From Clostridia bacterium (GTDB lineage: Bacteria; Bacillota; Clostridia; TANB77; RGIG9151), in NCBI GenBank assembly GCA_017450465.1, contig JAFSUW010000007.1:70247-134246 (forward strand): DNA of 64,000 bases, given 5' to 3'. Below, piece by piece: positions 22,022-31,312 of this stretch. Numbering within the stretch: position 1 is the stretch's first letter; the number at the start of each line of letters is the position of its first letter. The notes beneath the pieces were generated by a model, which was not told the DNA's origin, searched no databases, and was given only the letters and a program-made list of their open reading frames with translations. The position numbers and the translations under genes are program-made.

Positions 22022-24862
22022 ATGGAGATTTTTCTAATAGTAGGTATTATTGGAATAATTGTAATAACAGTGGTATTACTTCAAATAGATGATACCTCTA
22101 AAAGTGGTGCGCAAAATAATCCAAAAAAGAAGAAAAATAAAAAAGTACATGAAAAAACTTATCCGGTGTTTTATGCTAAAGACTGCGGATTTTTTGCTGA
22201 TCCGTCCGCAGCGTTTTTGTATGACCAAAAAGATTTAGATGCGTTAATTGAAAAGTATGAAGAAGTTGAAAAAACGACTTCTTATGATGAAATAATAAAA
22301 CTTTGTGATGAAATAATCAAAATTAATTATACAATAAGAAAAGCATGGGTAGATAAAATAAATGCACTGTTTAATAAAATTACTTTCCTTGGCGATGAAT
22401 TTGATGAAAATAGTGCACGTCTTATAATAAATGCATGTAATGGTTTTTTAAAAACCTTTGACGATACCTTAAATAGAACAGTTAGTGCAAGGCATGTCCT
22501 ACTACCTATTTTGATAAAAGATACTTATGATATGATAAATTACCAAAGAGAAAATCTATCAGAATTATTTAATTTTGAAGTGTATAATTTTTTAGTAAAT
22601 TTATTTTCTGTAATGCCATTTAATGAAATATTAGACTTCTTAGAAGAGAATTTGCATGATTCTAGAAACATGAAAGTGGTTAGGGAAAGTGAATATGGTG
22701 GGAGATGCATAAACAGCTTCTTTGCACAGTTAAAAGCGTTAAAAGATAAGTATAATATAGAGGATGTAGAAACAACAGAAGACTTAAAAAATATAAAAAT
22801 ACACAAAGGTCAAATAATAAACGATGAATATCATGGAACAAGTTGGATTGGTTTTAGTGTAGAATATCCAAGTGATATTGTTCTTGCTGAAATTAGTTGT
22901 AAATTTTACGATGACTTAAAAAATGAAATATATTTAAGTAATGATCCTGAAAAGCAATTTTCAGACATTTTTGAATTGCAAAGCAAGGATAAACGTGTAG
23001 AAAAGTTTAATATCGTTGTATTTGGTAGTGACGAAATACGCTCGGTAGAGTTTAAGTTAGCAGGTGAAGAGGAACAAGTAAAGCCAAAAGCAATAGAAGA
23101 AGTTCAAGAGTTTTTGGAAGAAGAAGATAAGAAAGACGCTAAAGAAAGTGAAGAAAGCAATGAAGTACAGGCCAATAAATCACTTGAAAAAGTAACGAGT
23201 ATTCCTGATTTTAGTGATATTGTTGAAATAGCACTTAGTGAGTTGCACTTTTTAGCATTAAAAAATGATGGAACGGTAATATCATTTGGAGAAAATAGTA
23301 ATTTAATAAATACATCAAGTTGGGAAAACATAGTAAAGATTTATGCCAACAATTCTGCATCTTACGGGATAAAGAGTGATGGTTCTATTGTTATTGCTGA
23401 TAAAAATGTTTATGATGCTTGGGAACATCAATATACTTGGACGAATGTTGTAAAATTAGCACCAGCAAATAATTTTCTACTTGCACTTAAAAATGATGGA
23501 ACAGTAGTTTCAGTAGGCAATAACGAACATGGCGAGTGCAATGTAAAGAATTGGACTGATATAGTAGATATTTCTACAAGTTTTCATTCGGTAGGTTTAA
23601 GGAAAGACGGAACAGTTGTTGCAACAGGCGAAAACAGTTTTGGTGAATGTAATGTAGAGTATTGGGAGGATATAGTTCAAATTGCAACAGGAGCGTTCTA
23701 TACAGTAGGATTAAAGAAAGATGGAACAGTTGTGGCAACTGGATTAAATTCTGGAAATCAATGTAATGTTGAGGATTGGACTAATGTAAATAAAATATTT
23801 GCAAGAGGAAACATTACTGTAGGTATAACGAACGATGGGAAAGTACTTATAACAGGTAATAATTCATATAGATTTGAAGACATAAAAAAATGGTTCGATA
23901 TTGAAGATATAATAATTGCAAATGAAAGAATTATAGGAATAAGGGCTGATGGCACAGTACTTTATAAAGGTAAACCATATAAGGGTGTTATAGAACGTGA
24001 TTTTACTAACATAAAAGCAATTGCAGCTAATAGTACATGTGTAGTAGGACTTCAAAATGATAATGGACTTATTTCTAATAATGTATTATTCGGAAAGTAT
24101 ATTACGTCTATGTCAAATATGCCTTTAGACATTAGAGTAAATGAGGATATAGGAAAAACTATAGTTTTAAGACAAGATAATGCTATAGATGTATATAATG
24201 TAAGCAACATCATGGAGTATAATTGGGATAGTTCACGTTTTACAGACTTAGTAGCAATTGATTTAAGCGACACACATATGGTGGGTATAAAAAGTGATGG
24301 AACAGCAGTTATTAATGGCGTAGATATAAACTTAGCTTTTGATGTTGAAGCATGGCGTAATTTGGTTAAAGTAGAAATGGGCAGTGGTTTTTGCGTTGGC
24401 CTAAAAATAGATGGCAAAGTAGTTGCAGCTGGCAATAACTTGTTTGGCCAATGTGATGTTAGCTGGTGGAGCGATGTTATTGATATAAAAGTATCCGGGC
24501 TTAGAACATTTGGCTTAAAGTCAGATGGTACTGTGTTACTTGCAGGTTTGAATGATGCAGAGCAAGAATTTATAAAAATGTTTAATAATATCGTGCAAAT
24601 AGCAGTAAATAAGACACAAGTAATGTTATTAAACAATAAAGGCAATATAAAATTGAGTAATACCGGGGACGAAGCGTTAAAAAATAGTCTTGATAAGTGG
24701 ACAAATATTAAAAAAATTGCTACAATGGGAGAAGAGTTTATAGGTTTAAGAAACGATGGAACTATGGTAACAACTTTCACTGAAGAATCAGAATTAGATA
24801 AAATTACTGGAGTAGAAGATTTTGATGTAAATGATATGTATGTTATTATAAGGAAAAAATAG
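22022..24862 (+). CDS. Membrane-anchored RCC1-like beta-propeller protein
   Basis: A 946-residue protein. A single N-terminal membrane helix (MEIFLIVGIIGIIVITVVLL) is followed by a Lys-rich stretch, a helical domain (about 50-255), a small beta-sandwich-like region (about 260-345), and an acidic linker. From about residue 395 to the end there are roughly 13 RCC1-type blades of 35-45 residues with the pattern (D/N)IV.I......GLK.DGTV...G.N..G.C.V..W. RCC1 propellers bind proteins or DNA in other systems; in bacteria they occur in surface and signalling proteins of unknown role. Ligand cannot be inferred. It lies in a run of four genes (21194-26748) with charged coiled-coil partners. The AAGGAGCAG site precedes ATG. 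Confidence 0.85.
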   Translation: MEIFLIVGIIGIIVITVVLLQIDDTSKSGAQNNPKKKKNKKVHEKTYPVFYAKDCGFFADPSAAFLYDQKDLDALIEKYEEVEKTTSYDEIIKLCDEIIKINYTIRKAWVDKINALFNKITFLGDEFDENSARLIINACNGFLKTFDDTLNRTVSARHVLLPILIKDTYDMINYQRENLSELFNFEVYNFLVNLFSVMPFNEILDFLEENLHDSRNMKVVRESEYGGRCINSFFAQLKALKDKYNIEDVETTEDLKNIKIHKGQIINDEYHGTSWIGFSVEYPSDIVLAEISCKFYDDLKNEIYLSNDPEKQFSDIFELQSKDKRVEKFNIVVFGSDEIRSVEFKLAGEEEQVKPKAIEEVQEFLEEEDKKDAKESEESNEVQANKSLEKVTSIPDFSDIVEIALSELHFLALKNDGTVISFGENSNLINTSSWENIVKIYANNSASYGIKSDGSIVIADKNVYDAWEHQYTWTNVVKLAPANNFLLALKNDGTVVSVGNNEHGECNVKNWTDIVDISTSFHSVGLRKDGTVVATGENSFGECNVEYWEDIVQIATGAFYTVGLKKDGTVVATGLNSGNQCNVEDWTNVNKIFARGNITVGITNDGKVLITGNNSYRFEDIKKWFDIEDIIIANERIIGIRADGTVLYKGKPYKGVIERDFTNIKAIAANSTCVVGLQNDNGLISNNVLFGKYITSMSNMPLDIRVNEDIGKTIVLRQDNAIDVYNVSNIMEYNWDSSRFTDLVAIDLSDTHMVGIKSDGTAVINGVDINLAFDVEAWRNLVKVEMGSGFCVGLKIDGKVVAAGNNLFGQCDVSWWSDVIDIKVSGLRTFGLKSDGTVLLAGLNDAEQEFIKMFNNIVQIAVNKTQVMLLNNKGNIKLSNTGDEALKNSLDKWTNIKKIATMGEEFIGLRNDGTMVTTFTEESELDKITGVEDFDVNDMYVIIRKK

Positions 24863-24885
24863 CTATTTTGATAGGAGTGATATAG

Positions 24886-26352
24886 GTGACCTTAAATGAA
24901 ATAATAGATGAATATTTAGATAAAGTAAAAGCAGACCCTAATATGATAGTAAAAGCACTATCAAAAGCCACGACTAAGCAGAGCAGATATAATCTTATTA
25001 TAGAGTTTATAAAGTCTGGAGCATTTAAGCCAGAAGATTTGGGAACATACTTACCTGCATATGCAAAGGAAGAAGAAATATGGACAAGGTTAATAAAAAT
25101 GGACTTTAGGTATGGCAAGTCCCTACCAAATAGTTTAAAGAAATCTCCTAAAATGATGAAACTTGTTGAAAATCAAAAAACAATTCAAGAGTTGCAAAAG
25201 ATAATAAAAAAAGAAAATGAGGAAGCAAAAAAAGAGGAAGCAAAAAAAACTAATGAGGCAGAAGAACCACACTTTGTTGAAGAACCACTAAAAAAGAAAG
25301 AGCCAAGTAAAAAAGAGCAAAGACTACAAAAAGCACAAAAAGTAGATGAAGAAGAAAAAAAAGGATTCGAAAGAAACGGCGATGAGCATCCACTAGTTGG
25401 CTTTGCAAAAAAGTTTTTATCACTTAATCTTCCTAATGAGGCATTTGCAAGTAAATATGATTCATGGTTAGTAAAGAGTCAAATTACTAGTAGATGGGAT
25501 ATAGCAGAAAGTAAGTTAGCAGTGTATAGACCAGATATGTATGAGAAATGCGTAGCACACGATAAAGAGGTGCGAGATGAATATTATAAGGATTTAGCAG
25601 ATATAACAACTGGCTTAACAACCGGAACACTTAGTGTATATGATTTTGCTAAAACAAATGATACTGCAGTTAAAATAGGGGACATTTTTAGTAAACTCAT
25701 GCAAGATGGACGAATGGTAGAGTTAAGAGCATTAGATGAGCAAGTTATATCAACTTTAGGGCTAGGTAACTTAACATTTAAAGATTTATATAGAATGTTT
25801 GCGGACGAATTTACGTTAGAAAGTGTAAAACATTTTGTAAAAATCGCATTAGATGGTAAGCAAAGAGGTAAGGGCATAATAGGAAGGAATAAAGATTTAG
25901 AATGGAAAGATGGTCCGCTTGATAAATGCAAATTTGGTATTAAACAAGTGTTACCAGAAAATGCTGGGCCATATGTTGCCGATAAATATATAGGTTATAG
26001 AGAAAAGAAAGACTTAAAAACAGGAGAGGTTCGTAAAGTAGATATAACTCCTGAACTTTTGGATAAAATAACGGCATATATAGAAAAAAATGATGGATAT
26101 GTATATAACGTTAGTGTTGAAAATATAATAGATAGCTTGTTAAATGGAACACTTACAATGGAAGATTTAGGTGCCAAAGCTAAAGAAATAGAAAGTGATG
26201 AAATTGGTAAAGCAATAGCAGAGTTTAATGATTTACTAAAAAAATTAAATGAAGTAAATAAAGAATTAAATGCACAGCCAAGCCATGAAACTGCTAAGGT
26301 AAATGAAGAAGTTCGTGCAAAAATTCGTTCTTACGATGGTTTTTCTAGATAA
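24886..26352 (+). CDS. Charged helical protein, unknown function
   Basis: A 488-residue protein starting at GTG 23 bases after the RCC1 gene. A helical N-terminal region is followed by a Glu/Lys-rich coiled coil (about 95-165, with repeated KEEAKK-like groups). The C-terminal 320 residues look globular, with patterns such as LGLGNLTFKDLYRMFADEF and a repeated GTLTMEDLG/GTLSVYDFA motif that may mark two copies of a small helical unit. No known family. Close spacing ties it to the RCC1 gene; the repeated 'lxGtLt..Dl' units may be the place to look for remote homology. Confidence 0.6.
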   Translation: MTLNEIIDEYLDKVKADPNMIVKALSKATTKQSRYNLIIEFIKSGAFKPEDLGTYLPAYAKEEEIWTRLIKMDFRYGKSLPNSLKKSPKMMKLVENQKTIQELQKIIKKENEEAKKEEAKKTNEAEEPHFVEEPLKKKEPSKKEQRLQKAQKVDEEEKKGFERNGDEHPLVGFAKKFLSLNLPNEAFASKYDSWLVKSQITSRWDIAESKLAVYRPDMYEKCVAHDKEVRDEYYKDLADITTGLTTGTLSVYDFAKTNDTAVKIGDIFSKLMQDGRMVELRALDEQVISTLGLGNLTFKDLYRMFADEFTLESVKHFVKIALDGKQRGKGIIGRNKDLEWKDGPLDKCKFGIKQVLPENAGPYVADKYIGYREKKDLKTGEVRKVDITPELLDKITAYIEKNDGYVYNVSVENIIDSLLNGTLTMEDLGAKAKEIESDEIGKAIAEFNDLLKKLNEVNKELNAQPSHETAKVNEEVRAKIRSYDGFSR

Positions 26353-26379
26353 TTTACAAAAGATGAAAGGTTGGTAAAA

Positions 26380-26748
26380 ATGAATAATAATACTAGTATG
26401 ACGTGTGTTAATGAGAGTATTTTTAGTAAAATAAAAAATTTTTTCAAGAGTATTTTTTATAAAGCACCTAAGGAAGAACCACATGTAGAAAAAGTAGAAG
26501 AAAAAGTAACAGTAGAAGAGTTAGTAGAAGAACCAAAAGAAGAACTTAAGGTAGAAATAAAAGAGGAAAAGAAAGGACCAAAAAGCAAAGAAGAAATTTT
26601 AGAGATATATGAAAAGGCAAAACTAGGTGAGTACGATTTAAGAACGTTAAGCATAGAGGAAATGAAGATATTAAATGGTTTAATAAGGGAAGAAATAAAA
26701 ATAAAAGAAGAATTACTCAAAAAAACACTTGCAAGTCTAGATGCTTAG
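26380..26748 (+). CDS. Small acidic-basic helical protein, last gene of the RCC1 operon
   Basis: A 122-residue protein, about half Glu plus Lys. After a short Asn-rich start it has an amphipathic or membrane-touching stretch (IFSKIKNFFKSIFYKAPK, about 13-30), then a long charged region and a C-terminal helical unit. It contains GEYDLRTLSIEEMKILNG, similar in spacing to the 'GtLtmeDLg' units of the preceding protein. ATG at 26380 follows GAAAGG; an earlier TTG is disregarded. No family is recognised. It is followed by the terminator at 26809. Confidence 0.55.
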   Translation: MNNNTSMTCVNESIFSKIKNFFKSIFYKAPKEEPHVEKVEEKVTVEELVEEPKEELKVEIKEEKKGPKSKEEILEIYEKAKLGEYDLRTLSIEEMKILNGLIREEIKIKEELLKKTLASLDA

Positions 26749-26808
26749 TTGCTTTGCAAATTGTTTAAACTAAAAATATTTATTTTTTTTCATATTTATG
26801 ATATTATG

Positions 26809-26841
26809 AAATAGGTTTCTAATATGAAACCTATTTTTTTT
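26809..26841 (+). terminator. Terminator before glmU
   Basis: AAATAGGTTTC pairs with GAAACCTATTT, followed by a run of T; it separates the RCC1 operon from glmU. Confidence 0.88.
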
Positions 26842-26856
26842 ATTGGAGGTATTTAT

Positions 26857-28227
26857 ATGGAAAAGACAGTAGCAGTTGTTCTTGCTGCCGGTGAAGGCAA
26901 AAGAATGAAATCTAACTATTCAAAAGTTGTTCATAAAGTATGTGGTAAGCCAATAATTGAAAGAGTTACCGAAAGTGTAAAAAAAGCAAATATTGAAAAA
27001 TGTATATTAGTTGTAGGACATAAAAAAGAACAAGTAATGGAACTTTTGGGAGAAAGTGTAGGGTATGCTATTCAAGAGGAACAGCTTGGAACAGGCCATG
27101 CAGTAATGCAAGCAGTACCACTACTTGGCGATGCTAAAAATGTAGTAATTCTTTGTGGCGATGCTCCACTTATTACAGAGGAAACAATAAAAGAAGTAAT
27201 AAGTATAAATGAAAAAGAAGGTAGGGCTGCAACAATAATTACAGCAAATTTTGATAATCCAACTGGTTATGGTAGAGTAATTCGTGACGCAAAAGGTGCT
27301 GTTAAAGCTATTGTAGAAGAAAAAGATGCAACAGCTGATGAAAAGAAAGTAACCGAAATAAATTCATCTATGTATTGTTTTGACAAAGAAGCGCTATGTA
27401 GTGCTCTTGGTAAACTTACAAATAACAATGCACAACATGAGTATTATTTGACTGATGTAATAAAAATAATGATTGACGAAAATAAAAAAGTTGATACATA
27501 TATAGTAAAAGATAAATCTGAAATAATGGGTATAAATAACAGAGTTCAACTTTATGAAGCAAGTGAAATATTGAAGAAAAAAATCAATACAATGCATATG
27601 TTAAATGGCGTAACTATAATTTCACCAGATAATACATATATTGAAGAAGGAGTTCAAATAGGTAAAGATACAATTATTTATCCAGGAACTATTTTAGAGA
27701 AAAATACAATAATTGGAGAAAATTGCGTAATTGGTCAAAACAATAGAATAACAAATACTATAGTTGGAAATAACACTGAAATAATAAGTTCTGTTTTGAT
27801 TGATAGTAAAGTTGGAAATAATACGCATATTGGCCCATTTGCATGGCTTAGACCTAATTCAAATGTTGGCGACAATATTAGAATAGGTGACTTTGTTGAA
27901 ATAAAGAATTCAAACATTGGAAACGGTACAAAAGTATCACACTTAACATATGTTGGCGATAGTGATATTGGCGAAAATGTAAACTTTGGTTGCGGAACTG
28001 TAACAGTAAATTATGATGGAATAAATAAACATAGAACAGTAGTTGGAAATAACGTATTTATTGGCTGTAACACAAATTTAGTTGCACCAGTAAAACTTGG
28101 CGATAGAGTATACACTGCAGCAGGAACAACAGTAACAGATGATGTTCCAGATGATGCACTAGTTATAGGTAGATGTCGTCAAGAAATAAAGAATGGCTGG
28201 ACAAAAGGAAAAATAAAGGGGTGTTAA
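26857..28227 (+). CDS. glmU: Bifunctional UDP-GlcNAc pyrophosphorylase / GlcN-1-P acetyltransferase
   Basis: A 456-residue cytosolic enzyme making UDP-GlcNAc for cell wall and glycans. The N-terminal uridyltransferase has LAAGEGKRMKS (residues about 9-19), the QEEQLGTGHAV nucleotide site and NPTGYGRVIR. From about 250 the C-terminal half is a left-handed beta-helix of hexapeptide repeats, with HLTYVGDSDIG and NYDGINKHRTVVG around the acetyl-CoA site and RCRQEIKNGW at the end. Length is normal for GlmU. ATG at 26857 follows TTGGAGGT; an upstream in-frame ATG lies inside the terminator region. Its stop is just before the der start, so the two are likely co-transcribed. Confidence 0.97.
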   Translation: MEKTVAVVLAAGEGKRMKSNYSKVVHKVCGKPIIERVTESVKKANIEKCILVVGHKKEQVMELLGESVGYAIQEEQLGTGHAVMQAVPLLGDAKNVVILCGDAPLITEETIKEVISINEKEGRAATIITANFDNPTGYGRVIRDAKGAVKAIVEEKDATADEKKVTEINSSMYCFDKEALCSALGKLTNNNAQHEYYLTDVIKIMIDENKKVDTYIVKDKSEIMGINNRVQLYEASEILKKKINTMHMLNGVTIISPDNTYIEEGVQIGKDTIIYPGTILEKNTIIGENCVIGQNNRITNTIVGNNTEIISSVLIDSKVGNNTHIGPFAWLRPNSNVGDNIRIGDFVEIKNSNIGNGTKVSHLTYVGDSDIGENVNFGCGTVTVNYDGINKHRTVVGNNVFIGCNTNLVAPVKLGDRVYTAAGTTVTDDVPDDALVIGRCRQEIKNGWTKGKIKGC

Positions 28228-28229
28228 GA

Positions 28230-29552
28230 TTGAAACCAATTGTAGCTGTGATTGGAAGACCAAATGTTGGTAAGTCTTCGTTTTTTAACTACATTGCTGG
28301 TAAAAGAATTTCAATAGTAGAGGACACACCGGGAGTAACAAGAGATAGAATATATGCAGATAGTGAATGGCGTGGAAGAAAATTTACTATGATAGACACG
28401 GGCGGAATAGAGCCTACGTCTGACGATACCATTTTGGTTCAAATGAGGCGTCAAGCCGAGTTTGCGATAAATGGTGCTGATGTAATCGTGTTTATGGTTG
28501 ATGTAAAAGATGGAGTTACACCGGCAGATTATGAAGTCGCAAAAATGCTTAGAAAGACAAAAAAACCGGTCGTTTTGATTTGCAACAAAGTAGATAATAC
28601 GGGAATAACGCCACCAGAAGTATATGAATTTTATAATCTTGATATGGGTGAGCCATTTCCAATATCGACTGTGCAGGGCTTAGGTATAGGAGATGCTTTA
28701 GATGCAATATACAAGTATTTCCCTAAAGAAACTGAGGATGACGACGACGAAAGCTTTATAAAAGTTGCACTAATTGGTAAGCCAAATGTAGGTAAGTCTT
28801 CGTTAATCAATAAGATACTTGGTGAAGATAGAGCAATAGTAAGTGATATTCCAGGAACTACGAGAGATTCTACAGATACGACATTTGAAAAAGATGGCAA
28901 GAAGTATACATTTATTGATACAGCTGGCTTAAGGCGTAAGAGTAAAGTAAATGAAAAGATTGAAAAATATAGTGTAATGAGGACGATAGCCGCGGTAGAA
29001 CGTGCGGATGTTTGTATTCTTTTAATAGATGCAAATGAAGGAATAAACGAGCAGGATACAAAAGTTGCTGGTATCGCTCATGAGGCCGGTAAAGGCATAA
29101 TATTAGCGGTTAATAAGTGGGATACATATGAAAAAGAAACAGGAACTTTAGAAAAATATCGTGAGCAAGTTTATCAAGATTTAGCATATTTAACTTATGC
29201 GCCAGTTGCCTTTGTATCTGCTAAAACAGGGCAAAGAGTGGATAAACTTTTTGAACTTATAAACTATGTCGCAGACCAAAATGCGATGAGAATAAGTACA
29301 GGTATGTTAAATGATGTAATAAATGAGGCGATTGCATTAGTTCAACCACCTTCAGATAAAGGTAAGAGATTAAAAGTTTACTATGTTACACAAATATCGA
29401 CTAAACCACCTACATTCGTAATATTTGTAAACAACAAAAAGTTGATGCATTTTTCGTATGTAAGGTACTTAGAAAATCAAATTAGAAATAACTTTGGACT
29501 AGAAGGAACGAGTTTAAGATTTATAGTTCGTGAAAAAGGAGAAAAAGAATAG
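28230..29552 (+). CDS. der: Ribosome biogenesis GTPase Der
   Basis: A 440-residue essential GTPase with two consecutive G domains and a C-terminal KH-like domain. Both P-loops are intact: GRPNVGKSS near residue 9 and GKPNVGKSS near 183; DTGG/DTAG (G3) and NKVD/NKWD (G4) motifs are present in each. Der helps 50S subunit assembly. The start is taken as TTG at 28230 because AAAGGGGTG lies just upstream and the protein then begins KPIVAVIGRPN, as usual; GTG at 28221 is an alternative. The order der-plsY-gpsA is conserved in Bacillota and is kept here. Confidence 0.97.
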   Translation: MKPIVAVIGRPNVGKSSFFNYIAGKRISIVEDTPGVTRDRIYADSEWRGRKFTMIDTGGIEPTSDDTILVQMRRQAEFAINGADVIVFMVDVKDGVTPADYEVAKMLRKTKKPVVLICNKVDNTGITPPEVYEFYNLDMGEPFPISTVQGLGIGDALDAIYKYFPKETEDDDDESFIKVALIGKPNVGKSSLINKILGEDRAIVSDIPGTTRDSTDTTFEKDGKKYTFIDTAGLRRKSKVNEKIEKYSVMRTIAAVERADVCILLIDANEGINEQDTKVAGIAHEAGKGIILAVNKWDTYEKETGTLEKYREQVYQDLAYLTYAPVAFVSAKTGQRVDKLFELINYVADQNAMRISTGMLNDVINEAIALVQPPSDKGKRLKVYYVTQISTKPPTFVIFVNNKKLMHFSYVRYLENQIRNNFGLEGTSLRFIVREKGEKE

Positions 29553-29563
29553 GGGGAATACAA

Positions 29564-30268
29564 ATGATAATATATGTAAAACTTATTTTAATTGCACTTA
29601 TTGCGTATTTACTTGGTAGTATAAATACATCAATAATAATTAGTAAATTAAAAGGTACAGATATTCGTGAACACGGAAGCAAAAACGCAGGGCTTACTAA
29701 TACATTAAGAACTTTTGGTAAGGGTACTGCACTTATTGTATTAATTGGCGATATACTAAAGGCAGTAATTGCAATAGTTTTAGCAAGAATACTTGCTCCA
29801 AGTTTTCAAGCAGGAGTTGTAGGAGAAGGACCTGATGCCATTCCAGTTTTTGAAAAGCTTACGATACTTTCTGTTCAAATTGCAGGTATAGCAGTGGTTT
29901 TAGGTCACATATTCCCTGTATATTATGGGTTTAAGGGTGGTAAAGGTGTACTTACATCAGCAACGGTTATTTTTATGATTAACTGGAAAATTGGCTTAAT
30001 GTGCCTTGCATTATTTGTGATAGTTGTTGCAATTACAAGATATGTATCACTTGGTTCGGTACTTACAGCACTTGCATTTCCTGCGATTATAATATATTCA
30101 TATAAAATACCTTTTTTAGGTGATCAAGTAGATTATTTATGGATGGCACTATTTTTAGCAATACTTGTTATAGTAAAGCATAGAGGAAACATTGTAAGAC
30201 TTGTAAAAGATGAAGAAAGAAAGATATCTTTTAAGAAAAAGGATGTTGAGATTAAGGAGGAAAAATGA
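29564..30268 (+). CDS. plsY: Glycerol-3-phosphate acyltransferase PlsY
   Basis: A 234-residue integral membrane enzyme that transfers an acyl group from acyl phosphate to glycerol 3-phosphate, the first step of phospholipid synthesis. The signature motifs are present: LLGSINTSIIISKLKG, then REHGSKNAGLTNTLRTFGK, and a later GFKGGKGVLTS motif. About five membrane helices can be seen. It has a longer than usual loop near residues 85-100 and a Lys-rich C-terminal tail. The gene overlaps gpsA by four bases (ATGA), a sign of translational coupling with the enzyme that makes its substrate. Confidence 0.95.
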   Translation: MIIYVKLILIALIAYLLGSINTSIIISKLKGTDIREHGSKNAGLTNTLRTFGKGTALIVLIGDILKAVIAIVLARILAPSFQAGVVGEGPDAIPVFEKLTILSVQIAGIAVVLGHIFPVYYGFKGGKGVLTSATVIFMINWKIGLMCLALFVIVVAITRYVSLGSVLTALAFPAIIIYSYKIPFLGDQVDYLWMALFLAILVIVKHRGNIVRLVKDEERKISFKKKDVEIKEEK

Positions 30269-31248
30269 GAGTAGCTGTTATTGGTTCGGGAAGTTTTGGA
30301 GTTGCTTTATCGTGTCTACTTAATAATAACGGACATAGTGTAAAAATATGGAGTAGAAGTGACGATGAAATAAGGCAAATAAATGAAGACCGCGTGATGG
30401 AACGCTATTTGCCAGGGTTGAAAATTCCAGATGGTATATTTGCGTATAAAGATATGGGAGTAGCAGTTAAAGATATTGATTTAGTTGTCCTTGCGGTGCC
30501 ATCAGTAGCTATTCGTGAATGCTCAAAAAATTTAAGCGAGTATTTAACCAATCAGATAATTGTTAATGTTGCAAAAGGTATTGAAGAAGCCACACTTAGT
30601 AGATTATCAGAGGTAATATATGAAGAAACAAAAAGCAAAAAAATTGCAATTTTATCTGGCCCAAGCCATGCGGAAGAAGTTTCAAAATGCATGCCAACGG
30701 TAGTTGCAGTATCATCGAATGATAGGGAAATTTGCGATATTGTTTCAGACGTATTTATGAATGAATATTTTAGGGTTTATCCAAATGATGATTTAGTAGG
30801 TGTAGAATTAGGTGGTGCATTAAAGAATGTAATAGCACTTTGTGCTGGTGTATCTGATGGACTTGGCTTTGGAGATAATACAAAAGCGGGTTTAATAACA
30901 CGTGGACTTGCTGAAATTACACGTCTTGGTGTGAAAATGGGAGGAAGACAAGAAACTTTTTCTGGTTTAACTGGCCTTGGAGATTTAGTTGTAACCTGTG
31001 CAAGTGTGCATAGTCGTAATCATAGAGCAGGCGAACTTATTGGCAAAGGGTATAATCCCAAAGATGCGGTAGCCGAAGTAAAGATGGTAGTAGAAGGTGT
31101 AAATACTGCAAAAGCGGCGCTAAAATTAGGTGAAAAATACGGTGTAGAGCTACCGATAATAGAGCAAGCAAATAAAGTATTATTTGAAAATAAAAACCCA
31201 AAAGATGCGGTTTTAGATTTAATGGTGCGGACGAAGAAATATGAATAA
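30265..31248 (+). CDS. gpsA: NAD(P)-dependent glycerol-3-phosphate dehydrogenase
   Basis: A 327-residue enzyme reducing dihydroxyacetone phosphate to glycerol 3-phosphate for phospholipid synthesis. The Rossmann motif is VIGSGSFGVALS at the N-terminus; VAKGIEE, SGPSHAEEV and the catalytic-region ELGGALKNVIAL with Lys are all conserved, as is GLTGLGDLVVTC. A GAGGAAAA site overlaps the end of plsY. A clear terminator follows at 31255, closing the glmU-der-plsY-gpsA group. Confidence 0.96.
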   Translation: MRVAVIGSGSFGVALSCLLNNNGHSVKIWSRSDDEIRQINEDRVMERYLPGLKIPDGIFAYKDMGVAVKDIDLVVLAVPSVAIRECSKNLSEYLTNQIIVNVAKGIEEATLSRLSEVIYEETKSKKIAILSGPSHAEEVSKCMPTVVAVSSNDREICDIVSDVFMNEYFRVYPNDDLVGVELGGALKNVIALCAGVSDGLGFGDNTKAGLITRGLAEITRLGVKMGGRQETFSGLTGLGDLVVTCASVHSRNHRAGELIGKGYNPKDAVAEVKMVVEGVNTAKAALKLGEKYGVELPIIEQANKVLFENKNPKDAVLDLMVRTKKYE

Positions 31249-31254
31249 AGCAAT

Positions 31255-31290
31255 AAAAAAAGCATATGTATTAAGTACATATGTTTTTTT
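31255..31290 (+). terminator. Terminator after gpsA
   Basis: CATATGTA pairs with TACATATG around TTAAG, with an A-run before and seven T after. Confidence 0.9.
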
Positions 31291-31312
31291 GTGCGCAAAA
31301 GGAGGAAACAAA

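Noticed and set aside
31241-31312. A longer N-terminus for dpaA overlapping gpsA
   Set aside because: It would run through a clear terminator; the AAAAGGAGG site fits ATG at 31313.
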